NCBI RefSeq assembly: GCF_047338595.1
Contig: NZ_JBLFBO010000001.1
Coordinates: 372,001 to 436,000, forward strand
Length of the DNA stretch: 64,000 nucleotides
From: Nitrospira_D sp019636945
Lineage (GTDB): Bacteria > Nitrospirota > Nitrospiria > Nitrospirales > Nitrospiraceae
Direction of reading: 5' to 3'
The notes under the pieces are model-generated. The model worked only from the letters and a program-made list of their open reading frames with translations. It did no database searches and was not told the DNA's origin. The position numbers and the translations under genes are program-made. Positions 23,899-32,348 of this stretch are shown here, one piece after another; the first letter of the stretch is position 1, and each line of letters starts with the position of its first letter.

Positions 23899-24484
23899 GA
23901 GAGCAGGGACCGTATCACAGTGGGCGAGAGGCATCAAACAGGTATGGATTAACTCGGACCTTTGATCTGGCTGGCCCAAGAACAACTGCTTATGAATTTG
24001 TGTGATCTACCGCAAATGCAGTGAGATGGAGTTAAAACCTATTGTGGTCATCACGAGTGTCTGCATTGAATAGCTCATCGTGATGCGATGCCCCAATTGG
24101 AATTCGATGATTGAGGGGCAATGTCGCGCACTGCTCGCCTCTCTTGCTGGCAGGTTTTTAACATCCTCACACCACTCCATGTCCCTATTTGGGGGCTGTT
24201 CGTCGAGAAAGAGTCAGTTTGGTGCACGCACCAATGCTTTCCAGGCTCATCCGCAGTTCATTTTTAAAGACAGGAAAGTCCTCTGCTACAGAACTCGCCA
24301 GTGCTGAGTTTTGCCTTCGGTGAGACGAGTTATGCTACGTACATACTGCCGGGTAGGGTTTGCTCCGAGAAGCCCCAACCGTACGTCAACAATGGATTCG
24401 CTTGTAGTCGTCCTATATCGTACGTTACGATGTCGAAATAAGCATCGCTAAATTGAATTGATGATACACGGATAGGAGGATGTC
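23899..24484. other. Gene-poor region between divergent genes
   Basis: About 590 bases between the P450 start and the Gly/Ser-rich secreted protein. Only short frames without ribosome binding sites occur. It should contain promoters for both genes; none is obvious. A Shine-Dalgarno (ATAGGAGGA) for the rightward gene closes the region. Confidence 0.4.
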
Positions 24485-24955
24485 ATGAGGCATACGCACA
24501 TATTGACGGCCTTGGCGATCTTCGCCGTAACCGGAATAGTCAGCCAATCTCCAAACCTTGCCCAGGCGTGGCAGGGGAATGACATTGCGCATCTCAGTGG
24601 GATCATGAAGAGTGCTGCTGTTGCAAGTGTTGAGCAGCAGTCGTTGATTCACAAGGTGGGAGCTGACAGCTATTCCGGTGGTTATTCAGGGATGTCAGGA
24701 GCCGACATGAAATCTGGCACGGCACCATCGTCTCAAGGGGGCGTATCAGGTACTCAACCCCGTTCGACGGGGGACTATAAGTTCAGTGCACCCGGTAACG
24801 ACAGTCGATATGGCTCCGGCCCTTCCAACCCCTCAGACAACTACTTTAAGAAGGAATCGTCTGGATCCTCGACTGGACCTTACGGTGGGTCCATCTATGG
24901 TGGGCTCCCGTCGACGCCGAGTGCAGATCCGATGATCAAGGATTTGAGTCGGTAA
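24485..24955 (+). CDS. Secreted Gly/Ser-rich protein, hypothetical
   Basis: A 156-residue protein with a signal peptide (hydrophobic stretch to about residue 27, SPNLAQA cleavage region). The mature part is low complexity, rich in Gly, Ser and Pro with repeated YSGG/YGGS/YGSG-like units. ATG 24485 follows ATAGGAGGATGTC. No family is recognised. The composition suggests a disordered envelope or matrix protein. Confidence 0.6.
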   Translation: MRHTHILTALAIFAVTGIVSQSPNLAQAWQGNDIAHLSGIMKSAAVASVEQQSLIHKVGADSYSGGYSGMSGADMKSGTAPSSQGGVSGTQPRSTGDYKFSAPGNDSRYGSGPSNPSDNYFKKESSGSSTGPYGGSIYGGLPSTPSADPMIKDLSR

Positions 24956-25383
24956 ACCGTCAATAACGGCAGAGGGGGATATGGATGGAGGAGCGAGGAG
25001 CTTCCTGAGACCTGAGGTCACTCCAGTTTTGCGGGTCCTCTACTTACCCAGATAGGCTTGAGAGCCTCAGCTACTTCTGATGCGGCTGGTAAGGGCGGAC
25101 CTACTTCTCTCATGATGGTTTTCTTGGCCAGAGCACGTGTAGCGTGCTGAAGGAGATCTTACTCCGCATCCTCCTCGCAGCCTGCTACCTTGGCCGTCAT
25201 GAATTTGTGTGTCACTCCGTCCGGTAGCTCTTCAGTTACAGTCAGGACCGTGATTTGAACTTGCCGTGTACAGGCCCCTTGGGAAACGCATCTTAGGATG
25301 GTATCCTGAGCTCTCGGTGTCTATTCGTCTTCACCCGTTATACCCGCATGATAGGAGTGCCCTGCTCAGGGGAAGCAGTATCT
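24956..25383. other. Intergenic region upstream of the BrkB-family gene
   Basis: About 430 bases with no supported gene or recognised motif. If the BrkB-family protein starts at ATG 25348 rather than 25384, the region is slightly shorter. Confidence 0.4.
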
Positions 25384-26724
25384 ATGGCCGATTCTACACG
25401 CACCCCCCCATTTGAAAAGCAGGATCTTTGGGCGAAGGATCTGACAACCATGTCTGGGGTTCGGCGCCTGAGCACTCAAGTGCTCAGGCTGGCTACCGCG
25501 GTCGGGATGGAATTCCGTCATCGCTTGCTCGATGCTCGGGCGGCCGGGCTGGTCTATGCGACGTTGTTGTCGTTGGTCCCATTTCTCGCCGTCATGTTCT
25601 CGGTGCTCAAGGCCTTTGATGTCCACCACGTCATCGAACCTCTCCTGGCTCAGGTGTTGGAACCGCTGGGCCCAAAGAGTCACGAGATCACGGCCACGCT
25701 CGTGGGATTCGTGGATAATATCAAGATCGGTGTGCTCGGCGTCGTCGGCATCGGCGGTCTCTTCTACACGACCTACTCACTTATCGACAAAATTGAACAG
25801 GCGTTGAATGCGATCTGGCAGGTGAAGCAGGGGCGTACCTGGGAACGAAAGTTTGCCGACTATTTAAGTGCGGTCCTGGTGGGGCCGGTGCTCGTCATGA
25901 GCGCGTTCGGGATGGTGGCGTCGCTTCAGAGTCACAGTCTGGTCCAGCGACTTGTGGGCATGGAACCGTTCGGGACGCTGCTGGTGTGGGCCGGCGAAGT
26001 GATTCCTTTATTGATGCTCTGCGTGGTGTTCACGTTCTTTTATAAGGTGATTCCCAATACCCACGTCCATATCCGCTCGGCTGCTGTCGGTGGTGTCTCG
26101 GCAGCCACCCTCTGGATCATGGCAGAGGAGATCTTTGCCAAATTTGTTGCAGCCTCAGCCAACTACAGCGCGATCTATTCAAGTTTTGCCGTGCTCATTC
26201 TGTTTCTACTGTGGCTGTATACCGGATGGATGATTGTGTTGATCGGGGCGCAGTTCTCCTTTTTTCATCAATTTCCGACGGCTTATTTGTCTCGTCTGCT
26301 GTGGGAACAGGGGACCTACGTCTTTCGTGAACAACTGGCTCTCAAAGTTTTACGAGTCCTGGGACATCACTACCTGAAAGGCGATCGTCCGTTGAAACTA
26401 CCCGAGCTTTCGAGCGAATTGAACATGCCTTTATCGCTGGTTGAGGAGGAGGTCGAACGTCTTGTGGCCAATGGATTCGTGGGTCGTCTTCAGGAGCCGG
26501 AAGGGTTCAGCCTTCTTAAAGCACCGGATCTGATTTTCGTGAAAGAGGTGCTCAACTCGGTTCGCAATGGCACTCCGCCATGGATCGTCCCTCACCTGGA
26601 GGCCAGTGATCCGGTGTCGGCGCTCTTGCGCCGTCGTGATCAGGCAGTGGAGCGCGCGCTGGCCGGGGAAACGATAGAATCACTCCTACATGATCGCTCG
26701 CCGTTTCAGTCGACTGAGTCGTAA
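25384..26724 (+). CDS. YihY/BrkB-family membrane protein with winged-helix-like C-terminus
   Basis: A 446-residue protein with six predicted membrane helices in the first 290 residues, including the family features RAAGLVYATLLSLVPFLAVMFSVLK and YSAIYSSFAVLILFLLWLYTGWMIVLIGAQFS. This family was once annotated as ribonuclease BN; it is an integral membrane protein of uncertain transport role. The cytosolic tail (about 315-420) contains an HTH-like segment (LPELSSELNMPLSLVEEEVERLVANGFV), an addition seen in some members. ATG 25384 has GGGGAAG upstream; ATG 25348 is possible. Confidence 0.88.
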   Translation: MADSTRTPPFEKQDLWAKDLTTMSGVRRLSTQVLRLATAVGMEFRHRLLDARAAGLVYATLLSLVPFLAVMFSVLKAFDVHHVIEPLLAQVLEPLGPKSHEITATLVGFVDNIKIGVLGVVGIGGLFYTTYSLIDKIEQALNAIWQVKQGRTWERKFADYLSAVLVGPVLVMSAFGMVASLQSHSLVQRLVGMEPFGTLLVWAGEVIPLLMLCVVFTFFYKVIPNTHVHIRSAAVGGVSAATLWIMAEEIFAKFVAASANYSAIYSSFAVLILFLLWLYTGWMIVLIGAQFSFFHQFPTAYLSRLLWEQGTYVFREQLALKVLRVLGHHYLKGDRPLKLPELSSELNMPLSLVEEEVERLVANGFVGRLQEPEGFSLLKAPDLIFVKEVLNSVRNGTPPWIVPHLEASDPVSALLRRRDQAVERALAGETIESLLHDRSPFQSTES

Positions 26725-26816
26725 CGAGCTGCGGAAGAGTCTTCTTCCCTGCGGTGGACTTAAGAAACCGTTCTGTTCCCGGTTGTCAAATCAAGTCTGA
26801 AAGGGGATCCTGCGGT

Positions 26817-27299
26817 CTAGGGCTGGTGCTCAGATACCGCTGTAGCCTTGTGTTGACCGAATGAGCGCACGTAGAGCAGAACCTGCCAGGCTTCCTCTTC
26901 GGTCAGGATCAGTGGGATAAATGGCGCCATTGCCGTGCCCTTGCTGCCGTTTTTCAAGATCCAGAGAAGCTCACCATCGGTTCTAGCCGTCTGCCATTCC
27001 TTGTCGGTGAAATTGCGAGGCAAAGGACCCTTGAGCGTTCCCGGCTCTATGTCCGCTCCTAGTCCCTTGCCGTCTCTTCCATGGCAGGTGGCACAGAACG
27101 CCTTACCCTCAAACAGCCTTTTCCCTTTGTCAATCGTCTCCTCCGTAGCCGGTAGCGGATTCTTCCATGTCCTTACCTGTTGGAGCTGGTCCACTGGCAC
27201 TCGGGGTTTCAGGATTGCTTCATCAGCCCCAAAGGCGGACATGGCTGGCAAGCCCAGGACCGACAGTAGCGCAAGCAGTAGATATGCATTCATGTCCAT
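26817..27299 (-). CDS. Periplasmic monohaem cytochrome c
   Basis: A 160-residue protein with a signal peptide (LLLALLSVLGLPAMSAFGA) and one c-type haem motif CATCH. Downstream MAPF supplies a plausible axial methionine, so this is a class I-like electron carrier. ATG 27299 is preferred (GAGAGAA upstream); an in-frame ATG two codons later is equally possible. It may shuttle electrons in the periplasm; partner unknown. It is followed upstream on the same strand by a DUF1264-type lipoprotein. Confidence 0.88.
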   Translation of the reverse strand: MDMNAYLLLALLSVLGLPAMSAFGADEAILKPRVPVDQLQQVRTWKNPLPATEETIDKGKRLFEGKAFCATCHGRDGKGLGADIEPGTLKGPLPRNFTDKEWQTARTDGELLWILKNGSKGTAMAPFIPLILTEEEAWQVLLYVRSFGQHKATAVSEHQP

Positions 27300-27394
27300 T
27301 TCTCTCGTTTTCTCATCTGGCAGGATCATCGGCTCAACGATAGGGGTCGGCCCAATCCGCGGAGGATCAAGCCGACCCGCTGGAGATGATGAGT

Positions 27395-27913
27395 CTATTT
27401 ATCTGAATATCCAGGGAATTTGTGTCCCAAGGACTGCGGGAAACTCACAGTTCCATCAGGGAATTCCTGCCCATGCTGCCACAGTTGGTACACGATACCG
27501 TCTGTCCCTGCAGCTATTTCTACGACCTTGGCGGCCTGGTCAGCAGGCATATCCAGTACTTGAACTCGCCCGGTCGCGACCTCCACCTTATGGTCGTGGA
27601 AATGCCGGTGCCATTGAATGGCCGGGAGCTTTCGTGTGAGGTCCTTAGCGATGAAGTACTCGACCGCGACCAGCGGAGCCTTTGGATCGGTGGATTCGAA
27701 GAGCAGACATTGGAGGATCTTATCGGAAATACCCTTGCAGTAATGATGGAACGGGCCACCTGGAGTTCCATCTGCCATCATATGAGGCGCCTGGACATGA
27801 ATGTCGTATCCGACTGCGGGACCGGCTGGTTCCCCGCTCACGGCTTTTTGTGTGGCAAGGCTACTACATCCGATGGCAACCAGTGCAAATGCGGCTAAGA
27901 GCCCTTGTCTCAT
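27395..27913 (-). CDS. DUF1264-like lipoprotein
   Basis: A 172-residue protein with a lipobox (LVAIGC). The mature domain (YDIHVQAPHMM, HHYCKGISDKILQCLLFES, AVEYFIAKDLTRKLP, WHRHFHDHKVEVATGRVQVLDM) resembles the DUF1264 family, known from fungi, plants and bacteria without an assigned activity. Histidine-rich motifs HHYC and WHRHFHDH suggest metal binding (inference). ATG 27913 has GAGGGGG upstream; the open frame extends to 28162 but without a start signal. Confidence 0.72.
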   Translation of the reverse strand: MRQGLLAAFALVAIGCSSLATQKAVSGEPAGPAVGYDIHVQAPHMMADGTPGGPFHHYCKGISDKILQCLLFESTDPKAPLVAVEYFIAKDLTRKLPAIQWHRHFHDHKVEVATGRVQVLDMPADQAAKVVEIAAGTDGIVYQLWQHGQEFPDGTVSFPQSLGHKFPGYSDK

Positions 27914-28073
27914 TGGAATACCCCCTCGTCGGTTTGAGGAGCCTTCTCCTAGCCCATCTAGGGAAAGAACAACCTCAGTATTCGATAGGGCATTAGATAG
28001 CACATGACTGAAAAGGATTCGAAGAACTTTAGGAAAAAAGAGCTGCCAAACGTGAGGGAAGGTTTGGTGCGAA

Positions 28074-28838
28074 TTACGATGGCAGGACCGGAGAAGAAGG
28101 CGAGTTCGATTTGGTTGGAGTAATGAGTTGTTGGGCTTGAGACGGAATCTTTCCCTGGGCATCCATCATCTCAAACATCAAACAACACTTCAGTCTCCCG
28201 CAGACGCCGAGCAGGCGTGGATCATCGATCGGCAGGTCCATTTTCTTGGCCTGCTTGGCAGTGACTGGTTTCACGTCGGTGAGAAATGATGCACAACATA
28301 AAACCAGACCACAGGTATCGATTCCACCCAGCCGCCGAGCTTCTTCACGGACCCCGACCTGGCGCATTTCAATTCGACCGCCAAACCGCCGTGCGAGGTC
28401 ACGCACGAGCTCTCGAAAATCGATGCGTTCATCCGCCGTATAGACAAAGGTGAGCTGTCGGCGGTCTATGGCTCCATAGACCTCGACTAGTTTAAGGCGG
28501 ACGTTCAGATCGGCAGCTTTCGCTTTGCAATAGCCGGCAGCCTCCTCAGAGAGGCGCTCCAGTCGAGCAATCAACTCGGCTTCCTCGGAGTCCGGCTTGC
28601 GCAAGATGGATTTCATGGCTCGCATGGGTGGAGTAAACGGGGCTGAGTAGGGCGTCGTGTAGACGATACCGTAGGTCACCTCACCGTCGGCCTCGAGTAA
28701 GACGGGATCACCGTGCGAGAAGGGCAGCCCATTGGATCCCAACTTTTTGACTTCGCCACGGTTCCGAATCTTGACGCCAACAAGGGAGACCCATGTCGGC
28801 CAGGGAGTCAACACATCATAGTCCACAGGGGATTCCAT
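28074..28838 (-). CDS. PSP1-domain protein (RicT/YaaT-like)
   Basis: A 254-residue protein with the PSP1 C-terminal domain: VGVKIRNRGEVKKL at the start, FVYTADERIDFRELVRDLARRF, RIEMRQVGVREEARRLGGIDTCGLVLCCASFL and LLGVCGRLKCCLMFE. The conserved cysteines in GxCGRLKCCL match RicT/YaaT, which in Bacillus joins a complex affecting RNA processing and binds Fe-S clusters. ATG 28838 is chosen; a TTG at 28907 could add 23 residues. Its 3' end overlaps the unused upstream part of the DUF1264 frame only. Confidence 0.9.
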   Translation of the reverse strand: MESPVDYDVLTPWPTWVSLVGVKIRNRGEVKKLGSNGLPFSHGDPVLLEADGEVTYGIVYTTPYSAPFTPPMRAMKSILRKPDSEEAELIARLERLSEEAAGYCKAKAADLNVRLKLVEVYGAIDRRQLTFVYTADERIDFRELVRDLARRFGGRIEMRQVGVREEARRLGGIDTCGLVLCCASFLTDVKPVTAKQAKKMDLPIDDPRLLGVCGRLKCCLMFEMMDAQGKIPSQAQQLITPTKSNSPSSPVLPS

Positions 28839-29026
28839 GCGTTGATCATACACAATTGCCGTGCGTGGGGGAAAGGGTCGACGCTGTGGAGGGGATAAAA
28901 GTTCCAACAGCGGCGTTTCCTCTATGGATATCGTAACATATGAATATTATAGAAGAAAAACACCAACACTCGAGCGATCTGCTTGTGGTAGGCTAATCTA
29001 CCAGTGTGAGGAAGAGGGAGTGGACC

Positions 29027-29305
29027 ATGGGGACCATGTTGAAAGAGCGAAAGAAGATGCTCCGAATTCCCAATCAGGTGGTCTTGCCGTTTGGCTATCG
29101 CATCTCGGTTCGGCAGTTATCGGATGCGGAGATGGACAAGCGTGACCCCAACGCCGACGGGATTTGGGACGATGACACGAAGACCATTTATGTACGAAAA
29201 CGGCTTCCCGTGACCCGCCGCCGCTATATTCTTGCCCACGAGCTCGGTCATGCGTGGTTGGACTGGCAACATCGGTATATGGACGATGGGAAAGCGAGTA
29301 TCTAA
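29027..29305 (+). CDS. Small HExxH metallopeptidase-like protein
   Basis: A 92-residue protein with a zinc-binding HELGH motif in RRRYILAHELGHAWLD near residues 70-85, preceded by an IWDDDTKTIYVRKRLP strand segment. This resembles the catalytic core of ImmA/IrrE (COG2856) peptidases but is minimal, without the rest of the domain. ATG 29027 follows GAAGAGGGAG. No repressor gene is adjacent. Activity is unproven. Confidence 0.65.
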   Translation: MGTMLKERKKMLRIPNQVVLPFGYRISVRQLSDAEMDKRDPNADGIWDDDTKTIYVRKRLPVTRRRYILAHELGHAWLDWQHRYMDDGKASI

Positions 29306-29317
29306 GATCCTCACCCG

Positions 29318-29788
29318 TCATCTTCCGGCCAGATGCAGAATGTGTTTCCATTCGCCCGACGTGACAGGCTGAACGGAGAGCCGAGAACCTTTCCGCAAGA
29401 GAACCATGTCCTTGAGTTGAGGGTCTTTCCGCAACTCGTCCAATGTTAACGGTTTAGGAAAGGTTCTGACATATCTGATGTCGACCATGTCCCATCTTGG
29501 TTCGGTGGGTTTGCTTGCCGGGTCGTAGTGCTTGTCCTTCTTATCGAATTGTGTTGAATCCGGATAGGCGGTCCTGACGACTGCTGCAATACCGACGACT
29601 GCCGGGGGATCAGCGTTACTATGGTAAAACAGAACGTGATCATCGACCGCCATCATGCGCATAAAATTGCGAGCTTGATAATTACGCACCCCATCCCAAC
29701 AGGTCCTCTGGCCGGGGGCTTGTGCGAGGTCGTCAATCGAGAACGTCGTGGGCTCGGATTTCATCAGCCAATACCTTCTAGGAACCAT
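29318..29788 (-). CDS. EVE-domain protein
   Basis: A 156-residue single EVE domain, a PUA-like fold proposed to recognise modified nucleobases. Signatures: YWLMKSEPTTFSIDDL at the start, WDGVRNYQARNFMRMM, DHVLFYHSNADPPAVVGIA and RWDMVDIRYV. ATG 29788 matches the family start; in-frame sequence reaching 29887 lacks an ATG. The preceding gene on the same strand ends at 29884, and the two are likely co-transcribed. Confidence 0.92.
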   Translation of the reverse strand: MVPRRYWLMKSEPTTFSIDDLAQAPGQRTCWDGVRNYQARNFMRMMAVDDHVLFYHSNADPPAVVGIAAVVRTAYPDSTQFDKKDKHYDPASKPTEPRWDMVDIRYVRTFPKPLTLDELRKDPQLKDMVLLRKGSRLSVQPVTSGEWKHILHLAGR

Positions 29789-29883
29789 TCCTATCGCTCC
29801 CTTCACATGAGCCTCTACATGGGTGTGTTCACTCCGGTAGTGCCCTAGACCTGAACTACGGACCGACTCCGTGCCCTGAAGGC

Positions 29884-30270
29884 TCAATGTTCTTCTCCTG
29901 AATTAGTATTGATAAAATCGATCAGCGCACGATAGGTCAGTTCCCTCACGATTGCCTTTCTCGGACTCTGGCCGTCAAGATTGGCCTCCAGCCAGACTCG
30001 GTCCGAGATTGGCGAGAGGCCCTCGTTACAGAGATTCCACATGTCGTGGAGAAAGCCATCAGGCAATCCGACTTGAACGCCTTCCGATTCAATGCGGTCG
30101 TCCAGCAAGGCCAAGAGGTCAGAAATGGCCTGGTCAGGCCGGTACGGTGCAGTCGTAAAGCCAAACTGTTCTTGTGAGCGTGCTTCTTGAGTCGCCTGAT
30201 CGACGAGATCCTGCATGTATTCTTTGAGCAGCCCGATGACATGACCGGAAAAAGTTTTCGGCGACTCCAT
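29884..30270 (-). CDS. Hypothetical protein upstream of the EVE gene
   Basis: A 128-residue acidic, mostly helical protein with no signal peptide. Segments such as YRPDQAISDLLALLDDRIE and DGFLHDMWNLCNEGLSPISDRVWLEANLDG do not match a family I know. It sits about 95 bases upstream of the EVE start on the same strand. Confidence 0.55.
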   Translation of the reverse strand: MESPKTFSGHVIGLLKEYMQDLVDQATQEARSQEQFGFTTAPYRPDQAISDLLALLDDRIESEGVQVGLPDGFLHDMWNLCNEGLSPISDRVWLEANLDGQSPRKAIVRELTYRALIDFINTNSGEEH

Positions 30271-30737
30271 GCGTCATTATCGAGCTTCTATGAAGAAGGA
30301 GCAAGCTGATGGACTAGAATCGTGGGGTGAGCGAAGTATGGGCTGAGTAGGATAACTTCATTTGAGGCCGGAAGCAGGGAGTAGTGATTGGGCGGGGGTA
30401 CACCTCGCTGCCTCGATATGAGCGACGATCTCTCATTGGCTATCTCATGGACGGCAGGGTCAGTGTACCCGCGCATTGTAAACTGTACTCCTTTTCGTCC
30501 GGCACGCAAGACCCAAAGATGGCCTTATATGGAAGTCCATTTGGGGTACGGTGTATGAACCGGTAGGATCTGCTGTGCATGATGGGGAAGATCCACTGGT
30601 TTTAGATAAGGAGTCTTATGCGCACAATGACCTGATGGACTGCTGAACTCGAGCTCTTGATTCGTCCCACAGACGCATATTACTGTTGATGCCCAAGTAA
30701 GCGGAGGAGCGGATCTTCTTTCACATCGGTTGCATCG
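30271..30737. other. Gene-free stretch
   Basis: About 470 bases between divergent genes. No frame with a start signal, no tRNA and no repeat was seen. It should hold the promoters of both flanking genes. Confidence 0.4.
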
Positions 30738-31538
30738 ATGAATTCTCAACTCAGTGAGCGATTCGAGATTGCTCTGAACACATCTGCAGGCCAAATTACC
30801 ACGGCCGTTGACGTGCCGACCGGGTTCGTTCCTGTTACGTCTATTGTGCCTCTCATGAGACGTCTAGGAGAGGAGGCGCAAGCCCTGGAAGTTGCGCGGG
30901 TGGGTGAGGAGGGGAAGGTACCGTCGTGCCAAAAGGGCTGTGCAGCTTGCTGTCGAATGTTGGTACCCCTGTCTGCGCCGGAAGCGTTTTCGGTACGAGA
31001 GTGGGTTCGTTCTCGCCCTGTCGAACAACAGTCTCGGATCATGGCCCGCTTTGCTGAGACAAAAGTGCGCTTACTCTCCACGGGGATCTGGCAACAACTC
31101 TCGGAGCTGTGCGAGGCGTCTGATCACTGCAGCGACGAAATCATAGATGAAGTGAACCATAGGTATTATGCGCTGAGGCTGGCCTGTCCGTTTTTAGAGG
31201 AAGAAGTCTGCACCATCTATGATGAGCGCCCCGCTGCCTGCCGTGAATTGTTGGTGACGTCTCCTGCCGACCGTTGTGAGGATCTACTCGCGAACCCAGT
31301 GGACACCATTTTCGCACCGTTGCGGATCAGTACGGTTCTGGGATTATTGTGGCAGGACTTGACCAACACCTCAACCCGGTTGATTCCACTTCCGCTGGTT
31401 CTGGATTGGGTAGAAGGACATGCAGGATCGACCGATCGAATGTGGAAGGGTACTCAGCTTTTTGATCAAACATTGGATAAGGTCTGGCGATTCTTGAGCC
31501 AGTCATTTTCAGGTGATCGCGGAGCAGGTGGCGGCTGA
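30738..31538 (+). CDS. YkgJ-family cysteine cluster protein, larger paralogue
   Basis: A 266-residue protein with the same cysteine layout as the gene at 20171: CQKGCAACCRMLVPLS near 63-78 and CPFLEEEVCTIYDERPAACREL near 150-170. The C-terminal 80 residues are an extra hydrophobic/helical part. A zinc or Fe-S site is expected; function unknown. The stop is about 40 bases before thrH. Confidence 0.8.
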   Translation: MNSQLSERFEIALNTSAGQITTAVDVPTGFVPVTSIVPLMRRLGEEAQALEVARVGEEGKVPSCQKGCAACCRMLVPLSAPEAFSVREWVRSRPVEQQSRIMARFAETKVRLLSTGIWQQLSELCEASDHCSDEIIDEVNHRYYALRLACPFLEEEVCTIYDERPAACRELLVTSPADRCEDLLANPVDTIFAPLRISTVLGLLWQDLTNTSTRLIPLPLVLDWVEGHAGSTDRMWKGTQLFDQTLDKVWRFLSQSFSGDRGAGGG

Positions 31539-31579
31539 TCCTGTCAGACGTTGGAGCCCTCTGTGAGAGGAGAGAAGGT

Positions 31580-32200
31580 ATGCAGAAGCCCGTTGTCGTG
31601 TGTTTAGACTTGGAAGGTGTGCTCGTTCCTGAGATTTGGATCAATGTTGCGGTGAAGACGGGGATTGAGGAGTTGAAGGTGACCACCCGGGAGATGCCAG
31701 ACTATGACCAACTCATGAAGCAACGATTGGGGATTCTCGATCGGCATGAATTGACAATCCACGACATCCAAGAGGAAATCGCCAAGATGGGTCCGTTAGA
31801 CGGGGCAATGGATTTTCTGGTCTGGCTGCGTGAACGGGGCCAGGTGATTATTTTGTCCGACACCTTCTATCAGTTTGCCCAACCCCTGATGCGACAGCTT
31901 GGGTTTCCAACTCTCTTCTGCAATCAACTGGAAATCGGCCCTAGTGGCCGAATCGTGAACTACCACATGCGGATGCAGAATCCCAAGAAGCACGCAGTCG
32001 CCTCCCTGAAGGCTTTGAATTTCTTTACCGTGGCTGCGGGGGATTCATACAACGATCTTGGGATGTTAGGTGAAGCTGACAAAGGGTTTTTCTACAGGCC
32101 GCCGGACAATTTGCCAAAAGAATTTCCGGCCTTCCCAGTGACCCAGAGTTACGGTGAACTTCAGGACTGGTTTGTCAGGGTCGGCTGTTTCTCAGCGTGA
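31580..32200 (+). CDS. thrH: Bifunctional phosphoserine phosphatase/homoserine phosphotransferase
   Basis: HAD-superfamily enzyme, 206 residues. Motif I is LDLEGVLVPEIWI, with the DxE form typical of ThrH rather than DxD of SerB. Motif II is LSDTF, motif III includes the lysine of NPKKHAV, and motif IV is AAGDSYNDLGML. ThrH dephosphorylates phosphoserine and can pass phosphate to homoserine. It may supply the phosphoserine phosphatase step of serine synthesis. ATG 31580 follows GAGAGGAGAGAAGG. Confidence 0.9.
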   Translation: MQKPVVVCLDLEGVLVPEIWINVAVKTGIEELKVTTREMPDYDQLMKQRLGILDRHELTIHDIQEEIAKMGPLDGAMDFLVWLRERGQVIILSDTFYQFAQPLMRQLGFPTLFCNQLEIGPSGRIVNYHMRMQNPKKHAVASLKALNFFTVAAGDSYNDLGMLGEADKGFFYRPPDNLPKEFPAFPVTQSYGELQDWFVRVGCFSA

Positions 32201-32348
32201 GGCGTGCCAGCTCAGTGAAGGACGTGGTGCGAGCTGTGGGCTCGACGACAAGGATTTCTCGTATCCTGCCACCGATTGGCGTGCCCGTCGGTCTCGCTTC
32301 CTAATGTGTTGGAGCGTCCAATGAGCGTCAGGACGTCTCGTCACTCCA

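Noticed and set aside
27914..28162. Upstream extension of the DUF1264-like protein
   Set aside because: It would put 83 basic residues before a good lipoprotein signal, and the ATG at 27913 has its own Shine-Dalgarno.
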